From NCBI RefSeq assembly GCF_025463795.1, contig NZ_JAODBE010000053.1:1-55645 (forward strand): a stretch of 55,645 nucleotides of DNA, read 5' to 3'. Positions 18,464 to 28,963 of this stretch are shown here, piece after piece; position 1 is the first letter of the stretch; every line of letters begins with the position of its first letter. Below the pieces are notes generated by a model. It made no database searches. It had not been told where the DNA came from and saw nothing but the letters and a program-made list of their open reading frames with translations. The position numbers and the translations under genes are program-made. The stretch is from Amnibacterium sp. (GTDB taxonomy: Bacteria; Actinomycetota; Actinomycetes; Actinomycetales; Microbacteriaceae).

Positions 18464-19153
18464 ATGAGCGGCAACCGAGGCGACGCGGCCGACTGCACCC
18501 CCGAGGCGCGGGTGACGAAGTCCCTGCTCGGGTACGGCGTGATCGCCGGCCCCTTCTACGTGGTCGCGTCCGTGCTGCAGGGGCTCCTGCAGCCGGGATT
18601 CGACTTCACGCGCGACAGCTGGAGCCTTCTCTCCCTCGGCCAGGCGGGCTGGGTGCACGTCGTCGCGTTCCTGGTGACCGGGGCGATGGTCGTCGCGGCC
18701 GGCCTCGGCGTGCGGCGGCACGTCGGGCGCGGCCCTGGCCGGACGGCCTGGGCGTACCTCGGGCTCTACGGCGTGCTGCTCCTGCTCGCCGGGGTGCTGC
18801 TGCCCGACCGGCCGGGGTCGTTCTCCGGCCACGGTCTCGGGCACCTCGCGGCCGGCGGACTCGGGTTCATCGCGTTCGCGATCACGGCCTTCGTGCTCGC
18901 TCGTCGCTTCCGGCGCGAGGGGGCGCGCGGATGGGCCGCGTTCTCGGTGATCGCCGGCGTGGGGCTGCTCCTCGGCTTCGTCGCCGTCGCGGCGGGCAGT
19001 GCCGCCCCCGCAGCGATCCTCAGCTTCACCGCCGCGGTGGTCCTGTCCTGGGTCTGGCTGTCGCTCGTGTCGGTGCGCCTCTACGGCGAGGCGGCCGCGG
19101 AGGGCAGGATCCCGGCCGAGCGCCGCACCGGCGTGCCCGCCGCACGGAGATGA
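18464..19153 (+). CDS. DUF998 family membrane protein
   Basis: A 229-aa membrane protein with about six spans. The start is the ATG at 18464 with GAAAGGAA upstream. It shows the family pattern: GPFYVVASVLQGLLQPGFDF near residues 28-47, DSWSLLSLGQAGWVHVVAFL next, and LLPDRPGSFSGHGLGHLAAG near 110-130. Function unknown; such genes are very often paired with a divergent TetR, as here, suggesting induction by a small molecule. Confidence 0.85.
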   Translation: MSGNRGDAADCTPEARVTKSLLGYGVIAGPFYVVASVLQGLLQPGFDFTRDSWSLLSLGQAGWVHVVAFLVTGAMVVAAGLGVRRHVGRGPGRTAWAYLGLYGVLLLLAGVLLPDRPGSFSGHGLGHLAAGGLGFIAFAITAFVLARRFRREGARGWAAFSVIAGVGLLLGFVAVAAGSAAPAAILSFTAAVVLSWVWLSLVSVRLYGEAAAEGRIPAERRTGVPAARR

Positions 19154-19218
19154 GCGTCGACCGGCGGTGACCGGCGGGCGAGGCTCGTCGGGTCACCCCG
19201 GTGGACAGGACGGGACGG

Positions 19219-19416
19219 CTATCGGTGCTCGCCGAGCTCCCAGGGCAGGTGGTCGTCGTCGAGCGCCACCTCGTAGGCGGGCGGCTCCTCGAACGGCGCC
19301 TTCGAGACGACGTCGCCGAAGAGCTCGATCTGACCCACGTTGCGGACGACGGAGCCGACGCCACCGTCGTCCCCGCCGAGGCCGAGCACGCGTCGCACCC
19401 CGGTGATGAAGCCCAT
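19219..19416 (-). CDS. Small hypothetical protein
   Basis: A 65-aa protein from the ATG at 19416. It reads MGFITGVRRVLGLGGDDGG, then GQIELFGDVVSKAPFEEPPA and ends in a charged LDDDHLPWELGEHR. It has coding-like composition and a compact amphipathic start. It lies 95 bases downstream of msrB on the same strand. Not recognised. Confidence 0.55.
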   Translation of the reverse strand: MGFITGVRRVLGLGGDDGGVGSVVRNVGQIELFGDVVSKAPFEEPPAYEVALDDDHLPWELGEHR

Positions 19417-19510
19417 GGCGGAACGCTAGGACCGTCGGTCGTCTCGCCGCGAGCCCCCGTTCGGACGTGCGGCAGTCAGGGACGCCGCCCGTCCCCGGAA
19501 CGGGTTCGGG

Positions 19511-19918
19511 TCAGGCCTCGGCGTGGTCGTCGAAGCTGAGCGACACCGAGTTCATGCAGTAGCGCTCGCCGGTCGGGGTCTGCGGTGCGTCGTCGAACAG
19601 GTGCCCGAGATGGGATCCGCAGCGGGCGCAGAGCACCTCGGTGCGGGTCATGCCCCACGCTCGGTCGCTCTTCAGCTCGACCGCGTCGTCCGAGACGGGC
19701 TCGAAGAAGCTCGGCCAGCCGGAGCCGGAGTCGAACTTCGCCGTCGACGTGAACAGGGGCGCGTCGCAGGCCTTGCAGCGGAAGATCCCGTCACGGTGCT
19801 CGTCCAGTAGGGCTCCGCTCCACGGTCGCTCCGTCGCCGCCTCGCGCAGGATCGTGAACTCGTTCGGGTCCAGCGCCGCTCGCCACTCCGCGTCGCTCTT
19901 CGTCACTTCGTATGCCAT
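19511..19918 (-). CDS. msrB: Peptide-methionine (R)-S-oxide reductase
   Basis: A 135-aa MsrB, which reduces the R form of methionine sulfoxide in proteins. It has two CxxC pairs for the structural zinc (CKACDAPLF and CARCGSHLGHLF), the substrate-binding GSGWPSFFEPV, and the catalytic Cys in RYCMNSVSLSF near the C terminus. The ATG at 19918 is preceded by GAGAGGAA. Cytoplasmic oxidative-damage repair; stands as a short transcript with a small unknown gene behind it. Confidence 0.95.
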   Translation of the reverse strand: MAYEVTKSDAEWRAALDPNEFTILREAATERPWSGALLDEHRDGIFRCKACDAPLFTSTAKFDSGSGWPSFFEPVSDDAVELKSDRAWGMTRTEVLCARCGSHLGHLFDDAPQTPTGERYCMNSVSLSFDDHAEA

Positions 19919-20067
19919 GGGGTTCCTCTCGCCTCGCGGACGCAGCGGATCGACGCATCTTCGGCGCGTCGGCCTGTCGCTCCACCCGCTCGTGATGGAG
20001 CGCTCCTAGCATCGCTCCTATTCCGGAGGCGGTGGCCGGCCCGATGGGTCGAGGAAGGCGGTGGCAC

Positions 20068-20355
20068 GTGACCGACGACCACGCTGACGCGACGCGGCAC
20101 CTGCCCGAGCTCAGCGCGCGCGACCTCGCGATGCTCGCCTTCGAGCGGTCGTCGTGGAAGCACGGCGGCCAGAAGGAGGAGGCCATCCGCGAGGAGTTCG
20201 GCATCTCCGCCGCCCGCTACTACCAGCTGCTCGGGGCGCTGATCGATTCGCCGGCGGCCCTGCAGGAGGACCCGATGCTCGTGAAGCGCCTCCAGCGCCT
20301 TCGCGACGCCCGAACGGTACGGCGCGCCGATCTGCTGCGCCGGCACTCGAGCTGA
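20068..20355 (+). CDS. DUF3263 domain protein
   Basis: A 95-aa protein from a GTG at 20068 with GAGGAAGG about 10 bases upstream; the ATG at 20032 would add 12 poorly conserved residues. It has the DUF3263 pattern LSARDLAMLAFERSSWKHGG, then REEFGISAARYYQLLGALID, resembling a sigma-factor-like helix-turn-helix. It lies 60 bases upstream of the LytR_C-type gene, a conserved actinobacterial pairing. Confidence 0.85.
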   Translation: MTDDHADATRHLPELSARDLAMLAFERSSWKHGGQKEEAIREEFGISAARYYQLLGALIDSPAALQEDPMLVKRLQRLRDARTVRRADLLRRHSS

Positions 20356-20414
20356 GCGCCACGGGAGCCGTGCCGATCCTCGGCACGGCCTTCACAGACC
20401 ACCCCCGAAAGGCG

Positions 20415-20945
20415 ATGGCCACCACACCGCGCGACCGCTTCGACGACGTCCCCGCCGATCTCGCTCGCGTCGGAGCCCATCGCGCACCACGTCCCGCCGG
20501 CCGCGGCTTCGTCGCCTTCGCGTGGGCTGCGCTCGCCACGGGGGTGCTCGTCGGCGCGGGCGTGCTCGGCCTCGGTGCCATCGAGGGCAGGATCAGCAAC
20601 GTCGGCTCGGTCCCGACCACGCCGACCGCAGCAGCCCCGACGCCGACCGTCGATCCGAACATCGATGTGGTGCTGCTCAACGCGACGACTGCGAACGGCC
20701 TCGCGGCCGGCGCCGAGAGCATGCTCGTCAAGGCCGGCTGGAAGGTCGGTTCGACCGCGAACGCCAGTGCGACGGATGTGAAGGCGACGACCGTGTACTA
20801 CACGACGGCATCACAGGCCGGAGCGGCGGCGGGCCTCGCGAAGTCGCTCGGCATCACCCGCACCGCCCTCTCGCAGCAGTTCGCGGTGCCCGGGCAGTCG
20901 CGCCTGACCGTCGTGCTCGGCGCGGATTACGCCGCCGCCCACTGA
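20415..20945 (+). CDS. LytR C-terminal domain (LytR_C) membrane-anchored protein
   Basis: A 176-aa protein with a cytoplasmic start, one membrane segment at about residues 32-55 (GFVAFAWAALATGVLVGAGV), a Thr/Pro linker and an extracellular LytR_C domain (DVVLLNATTANGLAAGAESM, then RLTVVLGADYAAAH). The domain often accompanies cell-wall polymer ligases, but the catalytic LytR-CpsA-Psr part is absent. The start ATG at 20415 follows GAAAGG. Confidence 0.82.
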   Translation: MATTPRDRFDDVPADLARVGAHRAPRPAGRGFVAFAWAALATGVLVGAGVLGLGAIEGRISNVGSVPTTPTAAAPTPTVDPNIDVVLLNATTANGLAAGAESMLVKAGWKVGSTANASATDVKATTVYYTTASQAGAAAGLAKSLGITRTALSQQFAVPGQSRLTVVLGADYAAAH

Positions 20946-21103
20946 TCGGTGGGCCGTCCGCTCGTTTCCGGTCGGTTACGGCGGTGTTGAGATCCGGGGT
21001 CGGATCGCCCTTCCCCTGTCTGGGGTGTCCTCCCGCTCACTAGATTCGTCGCGATCCCGGACGCGGTGCACGAGGTCCGGCGGACTCACGTAGGAGCGGC
21101 GTC

Positions 21104-21307
21104 ATGGCCACCGGCATCGTCAAATGGTTCAACTCCGAGAAGGGCTACGGCTTCATCACCGTGGACGGGGAGGGCCAGGACGTCTTCGTCCACTACTCCG
21201 CGATCGACATGAGCGGCTACCGCACCCTCGCGGAGGGGCAGCGGGTGGAGTTCGAGGTCGGCACCGGCTCGAAGGGACCGCAGGCGGAGGCCGTCCACCC
21301 GGCCTGA
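21104..21307 (+). CDS. Cold-shock protein (CspA family)
   Basis: A 67-aa single cold-shock domain with both RNA-binding motifs, KGYGFITV (RNP1) and DVFVHYSAI (RNP2), and the usual [16 protein letters not shown] start. It binds single-stranded RNA/DNA and melts mRNA structure. It has TAGGAG before the ATG and a TAGATT -10 candidate at 21041-21046, leaving a leader of about 55 bases. A short hairpin with a T-rich tail follows. Confidence 0.96.
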   Translation: MATGIVKWFNSEKGYGFITVDGEGQDVFVHYSAIDMSGYRTLAEGQRVEFEVGTGSKGPQAEAVHPA

Positions 21308-21330
21308 GCCCGCGCCACCGCGCTGTCGAC

Positions 21331-21349
21331 GGCGCCGCGGCGCCTTTCC
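21331..21349 (+). terminator. Possible terminator of the cold-shock gene
   Basis: A GGCGC/GCGCC stem with a CGCG loop, followed directly by tttcct, 24 bases after the stop. Confidence 0.35.
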
Positions 21350-21411
21350 TCGCCCCCTTCCCGGCCGGCCGCCGTCCCGCCGGCGGTGAATCCCGGCGTG
21401 GGCTGTGTCGG

Positions 21412-21438
21412 CTTGCACTCGACCGGGTGGACTGCCAA
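21412..21438 (+). promoter_or_regulatory. Degenerate CIRCE-like element
   Basis: CTTGCACTC, 9-base spacer, GACTGCCAA, matching the HrcA operator TTAGCACTC-N9-GAGTGCTAA at 14 of 18 arm positions. It covers the likely -35 (TTGCAC). Confidence 0.5.
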
Positions 21439-21444
21439 GATGGA

Positions 21445-23161
<1,717 letters not shown>

Positions 23162-23178
23162 GCCACACCACCCACGGC

Positions 23179-23218
23179 GGAACGGGCCGGGCGTCCTTCG
23201 GGATGCCCGGCCCGTTCC
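23179..23218 (+). terminator. UUCG-capped terminator of groEL
   Basis: An 18-bp near-perfect stem (23179-23196 with 23201-23218, one wobble pair) closed by a TTCG tetraloop, 17 bases past the groEL stop. No T-tract follows. Confidence 0.75.
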
Positions 23219-23355
23219 CGTTCCTGGGGGTGCGGGCCGACGGGTCGACTCAGGCGGATCCGGGAGATGGGCGCGCGGAGCCGAGAAGTCGGCTCCGCCT
23301 CGAACGCCCACTCGCCCGTCATGTCCGAAGCGGACCGCCGACCCGGCAGCGCGTT

Positions 23356-23643
23356 TCAGCCGAACAGGCGGGCGTTCGCCACCTCGATGTCGGCGTACTG
23401 CTGCGCCGCCGTGCGGAGCGCCCGGTCGATGCTCGACAGCACCTGCTCGAGGTTCGTCTGCGTCGTGCGCCACTGCTGCACGACGCCTTGGAACGCGACC
23501 GCGGCCTGACCGGTCCACGAGCCCTGCAGCGCGCCCAGCTGCCCCTGCAGCGCGTTCACCTCGCCCTGCAGCCGGCCGACGGTCGCGCCGACCGCCGCGG
23601 CGGCGCTCGCCACCTCGTCGCTGTCCACCGTATAGCGGGTCAT
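23356..23643 (-). CDS. WXG100-family (ESAT-6-like) secreted protein
   Basis: A 95-aa helical hairpin protein with the central W-x-G turn (GSWTGQAAVAFQGV near residues 42-55) and C-terminal YADIEVANARLFG, close to the Y-x-x-x-D/E export signal. It starts at the ATG at 23643 just after the histidine-kinase gene on the same strand. Such proteins are exported by type VII (ESX) systems; no EccC/FtsK-type ATPase is in the window, so the machinery must be elsewhere. Confidence 0.9.
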   Translation of the reverse strand: MTRYTVDSDEVASAAAAVGATVGRLQGEVNALQGQLGALQGSWTGQAAVAFQGVVQQWRTTQTNLEQVLSSIDRALRTAAQQYADIEVANARLFG

Positions 23644-23698
23644 CCGCGTGCTCCTTCCGTCGTTGCGCGCCGTGCGGCGCGACGGGGAGGGACGGTAG

Positions 23699-25393
23699 TC
23701 AGGCGACGGCCGCGTCCTGGTCGGAGTCCTCGTCGACCTCGACCTCCGGCTCGTCGTCCTGGGTGGGGAGGAGCGGAAGCGTGACTCGGAACGTGGCACC
23801 GCCGCCGGGCGTCTCGGAGATGCCGATGTCGCCGCCGTGCGCGTTGACGATCGCGGCCACGATCGCGAGACCGAGGCCGGCGCCGCCGGTGTCCCGGGTG
23901 CGGGAGGAGTCGGCGCGCCAGAAGCGCTGGAAGATCTTGTCGCGGATCTGCGGCGGGATGCCGTCGCCGTGGTCGATGATCTCGAGCACCGCCCGGGAGC
24001 GCACGCGATCGACGTAGGTGGCGATCTCGATGGGGGAGTCGTCCGGCGTGAAGCGGATGGCGTTGCCGATGAGGTTCGTGAGGACCTGCCGGAGCTTGTC
24101 CTCCTCGGCGAGCACCACGGGTCGCACCGAGCCCGAGATCGACGAGGTGACTCGGGCCTCGTCGTCCGCCTGCTCGTCGGCGCGCCGCCGCGCCCGGAGG
24201 AGCCGGGCGCTCGCGAGCCGGATCGATCCCGTGATGCTCGAGTCGGCGGGGGCGCCGTTCCGCCGGAACAGCCGCGCGGCGGTGGTCAGCGCGGCCTCGG
24301 ACTCGTCCTGGCTGATCACGGGCCGCAGGATCTCGATCGCTCCGGTGGGCATCTCGGGGTCGTGGGCGATCACCCGGATCATCCGCTTCGGGGCGAGCGC
24401 CCGCGCGTCGAGCGCCGCGTCGTGCGCGAGCGGCAGCAGCTCGACCGGCGTGCGCTTCAGCTCCCGCGACTCGTCCAGCCGGGCGAGGGCGAGCAGGTCG
24501 GTGACCAGCGCGCCGAGGCGCACCGCCTCCCGCTCGATGCGGTCCATCGCCTGCGCGATGTCCTCGCGGCTCTGCAGGGCGCCCATCCGGTACAGCTCCG
24601 CGTAGCCGCGCACCGAGACCAGCGGGGTGCGCAGCTCGTGGCTCGCGTCGCCGACGAACCGGCGCATCTGCTCGATAGTGCGGGCGCGGTCGGCCAGCGC
24701 GCCGTCGATCCGGTTCAGCATCCGGTTCAGCGAGCGGTTCAGCCGGCCCACCTCGGTGTTCGGCGTGGTGTTGCCGAGCCGCTGCCCGAAGTCGCCGTCG
24801 GCGATGGCGGCGGCCGTGCGCTCCACCTGCCGCAAGGGCCCGAACGTGGAGCCGACGAGCAGCCGTGTGACGACCGCCCCGAGCAGCACCACCACGATCC
24901 CGAACACGAAGAACAGCGTGAACAGCTGCGCGATCAGTCGGTTGACCGTGTCGAGGGGCAGGCCGAGCGCGACCGCCGTGCCGTCGGGCAGCCGGCGCAC
25001 CTCCATCCGGAAGGTGGCGGCGCCCGCGTCGTTCTTCACCGTGAAGGCGGATGTGCCCTGCTTCTGCAGGAAGGCGGCGTCCACGCGTGGCATCACCGGC
25101 GCGTTCGCCCGCCACTGCGGGTTCCTGTCGATCACGTTCCCCGACGCGTCGACGTGCGCGTAGACGTACTGCGTCGCGACTGCTGCCTCATCCGCGGTGG
25201 CCGTGCTGGCGCTGAGGTGGTTCAGCGTCTGACTGATCTGCGTGTCGGCGTCGCGGATCAGGTAATTGCGCAGCACGGTCATGGTGCCGAACCCGCTGAC
25301 CACGAGCCCGACGGTCATCACGAGGACCGTGACGGCCGTGATCTTCGTGCGCAGCGAGATGGCGTTCCACCACTCGGCCAGCGACGCGTGCAT
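23699..25393 (-). CDS. Sensor histidine kinase of a two-component system
   Basis: A 564-aa membrane kinase. It has a first membrane segment at about residues 19-40, an extracellular sensor to about 150, a second segment about 155-178, and HAMP about 178-232. The H-box is DASHELRTPLVSVRG with phospho-acceptor His at about 252, and N-box NLIGNAIRFTP with G-boxes HGDGIPP and GGAGLGLAI. An unusual 75-residue low-complexity charged insertion (about 351-425) interrupts the segment before the ATPase N-box. The kinase follows the response regulator at 25458-26150 with 64 bases between them. Resembles MprB/TcrY-type kinases; the signal is unknown. Confidence 0.93.
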   Translation of the reverse strand: MHASLAEWWNAISLRTKITAVTVLVMTVGLVVSGFGTMTVLRNYLIRDADTQISQTLNHLSASTATADEAAVATQYVYAHVDASGNVIDRNPQWRANAPVMPRVDAAFLQKQGTSAFTVKNDAGAATFRMEVRRLPDGTAVALGLPLDTVNRLIAQLFTLFFVFGIVVVLLGAVVTRLLVGSTFGPLRQVERTAAAIADGDFGQRLGNTTPNTEVGRLNRSLNRMLNRIDGALADRARTIEQMRRFVGDASHELRTPLVSVRGYAELYRMGALQSREDIAQAMDRIEREAVRLGALVTDLLALARLDESRELKRTPVELLPLAHDAALDARALAPKRMIRVIAHDPEMPTGAIEILRPVISQDESEAALTTAARLFRRNGAPADSSITGSIRLASARLLRARRRADEQADDEARVTSSISGSVRPVVLAEEDKLRQVLTNLIGNAIRFTPDDSPIEIATYVDRVRSRAVLEIIDHGDGIPPQIRDKIFQRFWRADSSRTRDTGGAGLGLAIVAAIVNAHGGDIGISETPGGGATFRVTLPLLPTQDDEPEVEVDEDSDQDAAVA

Positions 25394-25457
25394 GATGGCC
25401 GTCAGTGTACGAAGCCGGGCCGGGATGGAGCCGGGTGCGCCCGGCCTCGAAGACGGC

Positions 25458-26150
25458 TCAGACCTTCGCCGCCTTCAGCATGTAGCCGAAGCCGCGCTTC
25501 GTCTGGATGATCGGCTCCGTGCTGTGCGCGTCGAGCTTGCGGCGCAGGTACGAGATGTACGACTCCACGATGCCGGCGTCGCCGTTGAAGTCGTACTCCC
25601 ACACGTGGTCGAGGATCTGCGCCTTCGACAGCACCCGGTTCGGGTTCAGCATCAGGTAGCGCAGCAGCTTGAACTCGGTGGGGGAGAGCTCGATCGGCTC
25701 GTTGCCGACCGTGACCTCGTGGGTGTCCTGGTCCATCGTGAGCTCGCCGGCGCGGATGACGGCGTCCTCCTCCGCGTGCATGGTCCTGCGCAGGATCGCC
25801 TTGATGCGCGCGACGATCTCGTCGAGGCTGAACGGCTTCGTCACGTAGTCGTCGCCGCCGACCGTGAGACCGGTGATCTTGTCCTCGGTGTCGTCCTTCG
25901 CCGTGAGGAAGAGGATGGGTGACGTGTACCCGGAGGAGCGGAGGCGCTTCGTCACGCCGAACCCGTTCATGTCGGGGAGCATGACGTCGAGGATGATCAG
26001 GTCCGGCTCTTCTTCGAGCACCGCTGAGATCGCTTGTGCGCCGTTGCTGACCGCCCGTACGGCGAATCCGGCGAAGCGGAGGCTCGTGGTCAGCAGGTCG
26101 CGGATGTTGGGTTCGTCGTCGACGATGAGAACGCGTGGTTGGTCGGCCAT
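25458..26150 (-). CDS. OmpR/PhoB-family response regulator
   Basis: A 230-aa regulator. The receiver domain (1-120) has the acidic pair DDE near residues 11-13, phospho-acceptor Asp in ILDVMLPDMNG near 55, and Lys in TKPFSLDE near 105. The winged-helix DNA-binding domain has ELSPTEFKLLRYLMLNPNRV and the recognition region GIVESYISYLRRKLD. Its partner is the kinase directly downstream. Similar to actinobacterial TrcR/TcrX-type regulators. Confidence 0.95.
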   Translation of the reverse strand: MADQPRVLIVDDEPNIRDLLTTSLRFAGFAVRAVSNGAQAISAVLEEEPDLIILDVMLPDMNGFGVTKRLRSSGYTSPILFLTAKDDTEDKITGLTVGGDDYVTKPFSLDEIVARIKAILRRTMHAEEDAVIRAGELTMDQDTHEVTVGNEPIELSPTEFKLLRYLMLNPNRVLSKAQILDHVWEYDFNGDAGIVESYISYLRRKLDAHSTEPIIQTKRGFGYMLKAAKV

Positions 26151-26253
26151 GCGGCAGATTCTCTGCGGGCTTCCTGGGTGCTCTCTGACAAGACACCGTG
26201 TGGTTCCGAGATCTGCGGCGTACGCCCGCTGGTGCTGACCGGTGGCCGCGCTG

Positions 26254-26520
26254 TCAGTGGCCGCGGGTGCGGGCGACGACGCCCACGGCGATCACCGCGA
26301 GGGCGAGAAGCAGCCCGATCACGAGGCCGGGCAGGGGCAGCACCTGCACGACCGAGAGCACGCCGCTGTGGAACGCGCTGTCGGGGACCCCCGCCCCGCG
26401 GGCGATCAGGAGCACCGCGATGTCGAGCACGCAGAGGAAGATGACCGTCCCCGCCATGACGGCGAGCGACCGCTGGGCGCGGGACGCCGCTGGGGGGTCC
26501 TCATCGGGTCGTGCGGCCAT
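26254..26520 (-). CDS. Small two-span membrane protein
   Basis: An 88-aa protein with two hydrophobic helices (AVMAGTVIFLCVLDIAVLLI near 19-39 and LPGLVIGLLLALAVIAVGVV near 62-82) and a charged N terminus. Not recognised. It is upstream of the response-regulator gene on the same strand, with a 103-base gap that may hold the regulator's promoter. Confidence 0.65.
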   Translation of the reverse strand: MAARPDEDPPAASRAQRSLAVMAGTVIFLCVLDIAVLLIARGAGVPDSAFHSGVLSVVQVLPLPGLVIGLLLALAVIAVGVVARTRGH

Positions 26521-26627
26521 GCCGGGGAGCCTATCGGGAGGCGCCCGCGGGCCCCGGCCCCGGCGCCGCTACACTGGATCGGCCGATTCCGGCATCTCTC
26601 GCTCTTCCGTCCCACCCCGAGGTCAGC

Positions 26628-27008
26628 ATGCCCACCGGCAAGGTCAAGTTCTACGACGAGGCGAAGGGCTTCGGCTTCATCAGCGGTGACGACGGCCAGG
26701 AGGTCTTCCTCCACGCGTCCGCACTGCCCGCCGGCACCACGGTGAAGGCCGGCACGAAGCTCGAGTTCGGCGTCGTCGCCGGCAAGCGCGGCACTCAGGC
26801 GCTCTCGGTTCGCGTGCTCGAGAACCCGCCGAGCCTGCACAAGCTGCAGCGCCCGTCCGCCGACGACATGGCGGCCAGGATCGAGGACCTCATCAAGCTG
26901 CTCGACCGCGAAGGCGCGAACCTGCGCCGCGGCCGGTACCCCGACGCCGAGCACGGCCGCCGCATCGCGGCGCTGCTGCGCCGCGTCGCCGACGACTTCG
27001 ACGCCTGA
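26628..27008 (+). CDS. Cold-shock domain protein with C-terminal extension
   Basis: A 127-aa protein: a cold-shock domain in residues 1-65 (MPTGKVKFYDEAKGFGFISG with RNP1 KGFGFI, EVFLHASAL as RNP2) and an about 60-residue helical extension (RPSADDMAARIEDLIKLLDR, then RIAALLRRVADDFDA). This long form is typical of actinobacteria and precedes DUF3027 and serC. A TACACT -10 lies at 26570-26575. The DUF3027 gene starts 8 bases after its stop. Confidence 0.93.
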   Translation: MPTGKVKFYDEAKGFGFISGDDGQEVFLHASALPAGTTVKAGTKLEFGVVAGKRGTQALSVRVLENPPSLHKLQRPSADDMAARIEDLIKLLDREGANLRRGRYPDAEHGRRIAALLRRVADDFDA

Positions 27009-27015
27009 GCGTCGC

Positions 27016-27576
27016 GTGTCGGTGCTTCAGGACGATCGGACGGCGCTCGCCCTGCAGGCGCTCGCCGAGGTGACGGATCCCACCTCCGTCGGCGAGCTCA
27101 TCGAGGTGACGGAGCCTGCGCCCGGCGTCCGCGACCTGGTGTTCGCCTGCCGCCTGCCCGGCTACGTGGCCTGGCGGTGGACCGTCTCGACGACGCGGAT
27201 CGACGACGGGGCGCCGACCGTGCTGGAGGTGGAGCTGGTGCCCGGCGAGGGCGCGCTCGTCGCGCCTCCCTGGGTGCCGTGGGCCGAGCGGCTCGCCGAG
27301 TACCGCCGCACGCATCCGGACGAGCCCGTCGACGGCCCGGAGGATCTCGACGACGACGACGACGAGGACGACGAGGAGGACCTCGACGAGGACCTGGACG
27401 ACGTGGACGCCGACGCGCTCGAGCTCGACGGCGTCGAGTTCGAGGACCTGACCGAGGATGACGACGAGCCCACCGGCGACGAGCAGGTCGACGTCGAGCA
27501 GCCCTCGGTCGAGCAGGACGGCGAGGCCGAGCCTGCCGACGGCGGGCACACCGAGGGGCGTCCGGACCCGGCCTGA
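27016..27576 (+). CDS. DUF3027-type protein with acidic tail
   Basis: A 186-aa protein beginning with GTG at 27016, 8 bases after the cold-shock gene. Residues about 1-105 are the conserved domain ([55 protein letters not shown]). The rest is a very acidic, probably disordered tail with long Asp/Glu runs. Function unknown; the fixed position after the cold-shock gene and before convergent serC is typical. Confidence 0.85.
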   Translation: MSVLQDDRTALALQALAEVTDPTSVGELIEVTEPAPGVRDLVFACRLPGYVAWRWTVSTTRIDDGAPTVLEVELVPGEGALVAPPWVPWAERLAEYRRTHPDEPVDGPEDLDDDDDEDDEEDLDEDLDDVDADALELDGVEFEDLTEDDDEPTGDEQVDVEQPSVEQDGEAEPADGGHTEGRPDPA

Positions 27577-27580
27577 CGCC

Positions 27581-28705
27581 TCAGCCGATGCGGGGCAGGC
27601 GCTCCACGACGTACTCGATGCAGCCGATGAGGGCCGCGACGTCGGCCGGCGGGACCGACACGAAGGTGCCGATGCGCAGCTGGTTGCGGCCGAGCTTGCG
27701 GTACGGCTCGGTGTCGACGACCCCGTTGGCGCGGAGCGCTGCGGCGACGGCCGCCGCGTCGACGCCCTCGAAGTCGATCGTCACGACGACGGGGGAGCGG
27801 TCCTCCGGGCGCGCGACGAACGGGCGCGCGTACGCCACCCGCTCGGACCAGTCGTAGAGCATCGTCGACGACTCCGCGGTGCGGTGCGCGGCCCACGCGA
27901 GCCCGCCCTGCTCGTCGATCCACCGCAGCTGCTCGTCGAGCAGCACGAGGGTGCTGATCGCCGGCGTGTTCAGGGTCTGGTCGAGGCGGGAGTTCGTCAG
28001 CGCCGCGGCGAGGCTGAGGAACTCGGGGATGTACCGGCCCGATGCGGCGATGCGCTCGATCCGCTCGACCGCGGCGGGCGAGCAGAGCGCGAACCACAGG
28101 CCGCCGTCCGACCCCATGTTCTTCTGCGGCGCGAAGTAGTAGACGTCCGCCTCGCCGGCGTCGAAGGCGATGCCGCCCGCGGCGCTCGTCGCGTCGATCA
28201 CCGTGAGGGCCCCGGGTGCGTCGATGCGCTGCACGGGCGCCGTCACGCCGGTCGAGGTCTCGTTGTGCGGCCAGGCGTACACGTCGATGCCGTCCTCGAC
28301 GAGGGGTTCCGGCCGGGCGCCGGGGTCGGCGGATCGGACGCTCGGCGCCTCCAGCCACGGGGTCCCGGCGGCGGCGGCGAACTTCGCACCGAACTCGCCG
28401 AATGCGAGGTGCTGGCTGCGCCGCTCGATGAGGCCGAACGCGGCCGCGTCCCAGAACGCGCTCGATCCCCCGTTGCCGAGCACGACTTCGTAGCCCTCCG
28501 GGGCGCCGAGCACGGCGGCGAGCCGGCGGCGGACGGATCCGACGAGCGACTTGACCGGCCGCTGGCGGTGCGACGTGCCGAGCAGTGTGCGGCCCGCGGC
28601 GACGAGGGCGTCGACCTGCTCCGTCCGCACCCGCGAGGGACCGCAGCCGAAGCGGCCGTCGGCGGGAAGGAGATCGGCCGGGATGGTGAGGCTCGCCACG
28701 AGCAC
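27581..28705 (-). CDS. serC: Phosphoserine aminotransferase
   Basis: A 374-aa PLP enzyme of the mycobacterial SerC type (3-phosphohydroxypyruvate + Glu to phosphoserine + 2-oxoglutarate). Signatures: FGCGPSRVR and [13 protein letters not shown] at the start, [17 protein letters not shown] (phosphate-binding loop), and the PLP Lys in [16 protein letters not shown] near residue 195. It starts with GTG at 28705, is convergent with the DUF3027 gene (4 bases between the stops), and is divergent from ideR. Confidence 0.95.
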   Translation of the reverse strand: MLVASLTIPADLLPADGRFGCGPSRVRTEQVDALVAAGRTLLGTSHRQRPVKSLVGSVRRRLAAVLGAPEGYEVVLGNGGSSAFWDAAAFGLIERRSQHLAFGEFGAKFAAAAGTPWLEAPSVRSADPGARPEPLVEDGIDVYAWPHNETSTGVTAPVQRIDAPGALTVIDATSAAGGIAFDAGEADVYYFAPQKNMGSDGGLWFALCSPAAVERIERIAASGRYIPEFLSLAAALTNSRLDQTLNTPAISTLVLLDEQLRWIDEQGGLAWAAHRTAESSTMLYDWSERVAYARPFVARPEDRSPVVVTIDFEGVDAAAVAAALRANGVVDTEPYRKLGRNQLRIGTFVSVPPADVAALIGCIEYVVERLPRIG

Positions 28706-28963
28706 GGAAGCCTACCGGCGCGCCGTCCATGCCGCCGATCACGCCGACGCGAGACGACGCGAAGGCCGGTGCTGCGCTCGCACGGCCGCGTCAGCGGGAC
28801 CCGGCCGCTCCGGCAGGACGATTCGGGCCCGTTCGTCCTGCCGCCGCGGCATCGTCCTGCTGTCGCGCCGGCGGGCCGGGGTGGGGCTGCGCCGTCCGGG
28901 TCCGGGCGCGCAAGTAGGATCGACCACGGCCCGCCGGGGCCCCACGGAAGGAGCGCGCCCGCC

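Noticed and set aside
23356-23643. A type VII secretion cluster around the WXG100 gene
   Set aside because: No FtsK/EccC ATPase, EccB/D/E or mycosin-like gene is in the window; it is a lone WXG100 gene.
27458-28963. A 732-residue plus-strand reading ending in ideR
   Set aside because: The first 502 codons are antisense to serC and have no protein-like pattern; IdeR ligand numbering is exact from the GTG at 28964.
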